Origin: Hypsibius dujardini
Taxonomy: Eukaryota > Tardigrada > Eutardigrada > Parachela > Hypsibiidae
Length of the DNA stretch: 20,410 bases
NCBI GenBank assembly: GCA_001579985.1
Contig: LRSR01005717.1
Coordinates: forward strand, 1 to 20,410
Direction of reading: 5' to 3'
Below are positions 20,090 to 20,410 of the stretch, one piece after another. Position 1 is the first letter of the stretch. Each line of letters starts with the position of its first letter. The notes under the pieces are model-generated. The model ran no database searches, was not told the origin of the DNA, and worked only from the letters and a program-made list of their open reading frames with translations. A program made the translations under genes and the position numbers.

Positions 20090-20410
20090 CTTTTTTATCA
20101 AGTTGCCATCAAACGTGGTAGACGCGGCATCCCCGATATCGCTCATCAAGGCGGCTGACTTGCAAACGTGGCGTGTGCACCGATGAGCGCATATTGCCAC
20201 ATCGGAATACGGATAAAGCCCACGACTTAACCTCATGTTTCTTTCTCTGCGCTCGTGAAAAAGCAATATCGGTTGGCAGGGTCAAACCTAGGGGGGGGGG
20301 CTAAGATCGAGGCGAGCATTCATCTTGAGCAAAAATAAGATCGACGTGTCAGGCACAGACACAGACACAGACACAGACACAGACACAGACACAGACACAG
20401 ACACAGACAC
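20090..20410. repeat. Long inverted repeat, right arm (runs off window end)
   Basis: Partner of 18440-18770. The CAGACA array at 20352-20410 is the complement of the left TGTGTC array and continues past the window. On the minus strand it reads PYSDVAICAHRCTRHV and LMSDIGD. The left arm reads nearly the same residues but with a stop, so the frame may be relict coding or simply conserved repeat sequence. Confidence 0.82.

Noticed and set aside
20270-20290. B-box-like GGTTTGACCC in the right inverted-repeat arm, suggesting a tRNA-derived SINE
   Set aside because: It does not match the B-box closely, there is no A-box at the right distance, and the left arm differs at key positions.

Overview
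The window is animal (metazoan) nuclear DNA. Its genes are split by short GT-AG introns, codon-level homology moves from exon to exon with matching phases, and there are long microsatellites, small non-autonomous DNA transposons and decayed gene copies. Nothing prokaryotic (operons, ribosome binding sites) is seen. The phylum cannot be fixed from the sequence; an invertebrate, possibly a flatworm or other lophotrochozoan, is a guess.

Layout. 1-1477 (+): the 3' part of a gene here called gene X, with a protein-kinase C-lobe end spliced to an unrecognised, possibly C39/papain-like domain. 1478-5129: a gene-poor stretch with a CAGA microsatellite and an interrupted coiled-coil/membrane reading frame (3148-3966). 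5130-6251 (-): a truncated, frameshifted copy of sialate O-acetylesterase (SIAE) 3' exons. 6514-6896: a small TA-flanked transposon (MITE). 7887-9532 (-): calcineurin B regulatory subunit in five exons, all four EF-hands intact, with a tiny opposite-strand ORF in its third intron. 9676-9868: tandem repeats and a hairpin upstream of calcineurin B. 10420-10905: a fold-back inverted-repeat element. 11513-13300 (+): a second, broken copy of gene X. 13598-16396 (-): the fuller SIAE gene, with a predicted N-terminal membrane anchor and one unresolved frame change. 17314-17526 (-): an orphan candidate exon. 17667-17950: a second MITE with perfect 28-bp terminal inverted repeats. 18063-20410: TGTGTC arrays and a long inverted repeat enclosing weak coding traces.

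The main structural story is a segmental duplication about 11.5 kb apart. Each copy carries gene X (+) and SIAE (-) tail to tail, with calcineurin B between the copies. In the left copy gene X is open and SIAE is broken. In the right copy gene X is broken (large middle exon missing, 19-bp tandem duplication causing a frameshift) and SIAE is largely open. The pair has therefore degenerated reciprocally, leaving one apparently usable version of each gene on opposite sides of calcineurin B. I found no defence system, CRISPR array, tRNA or rRNA.
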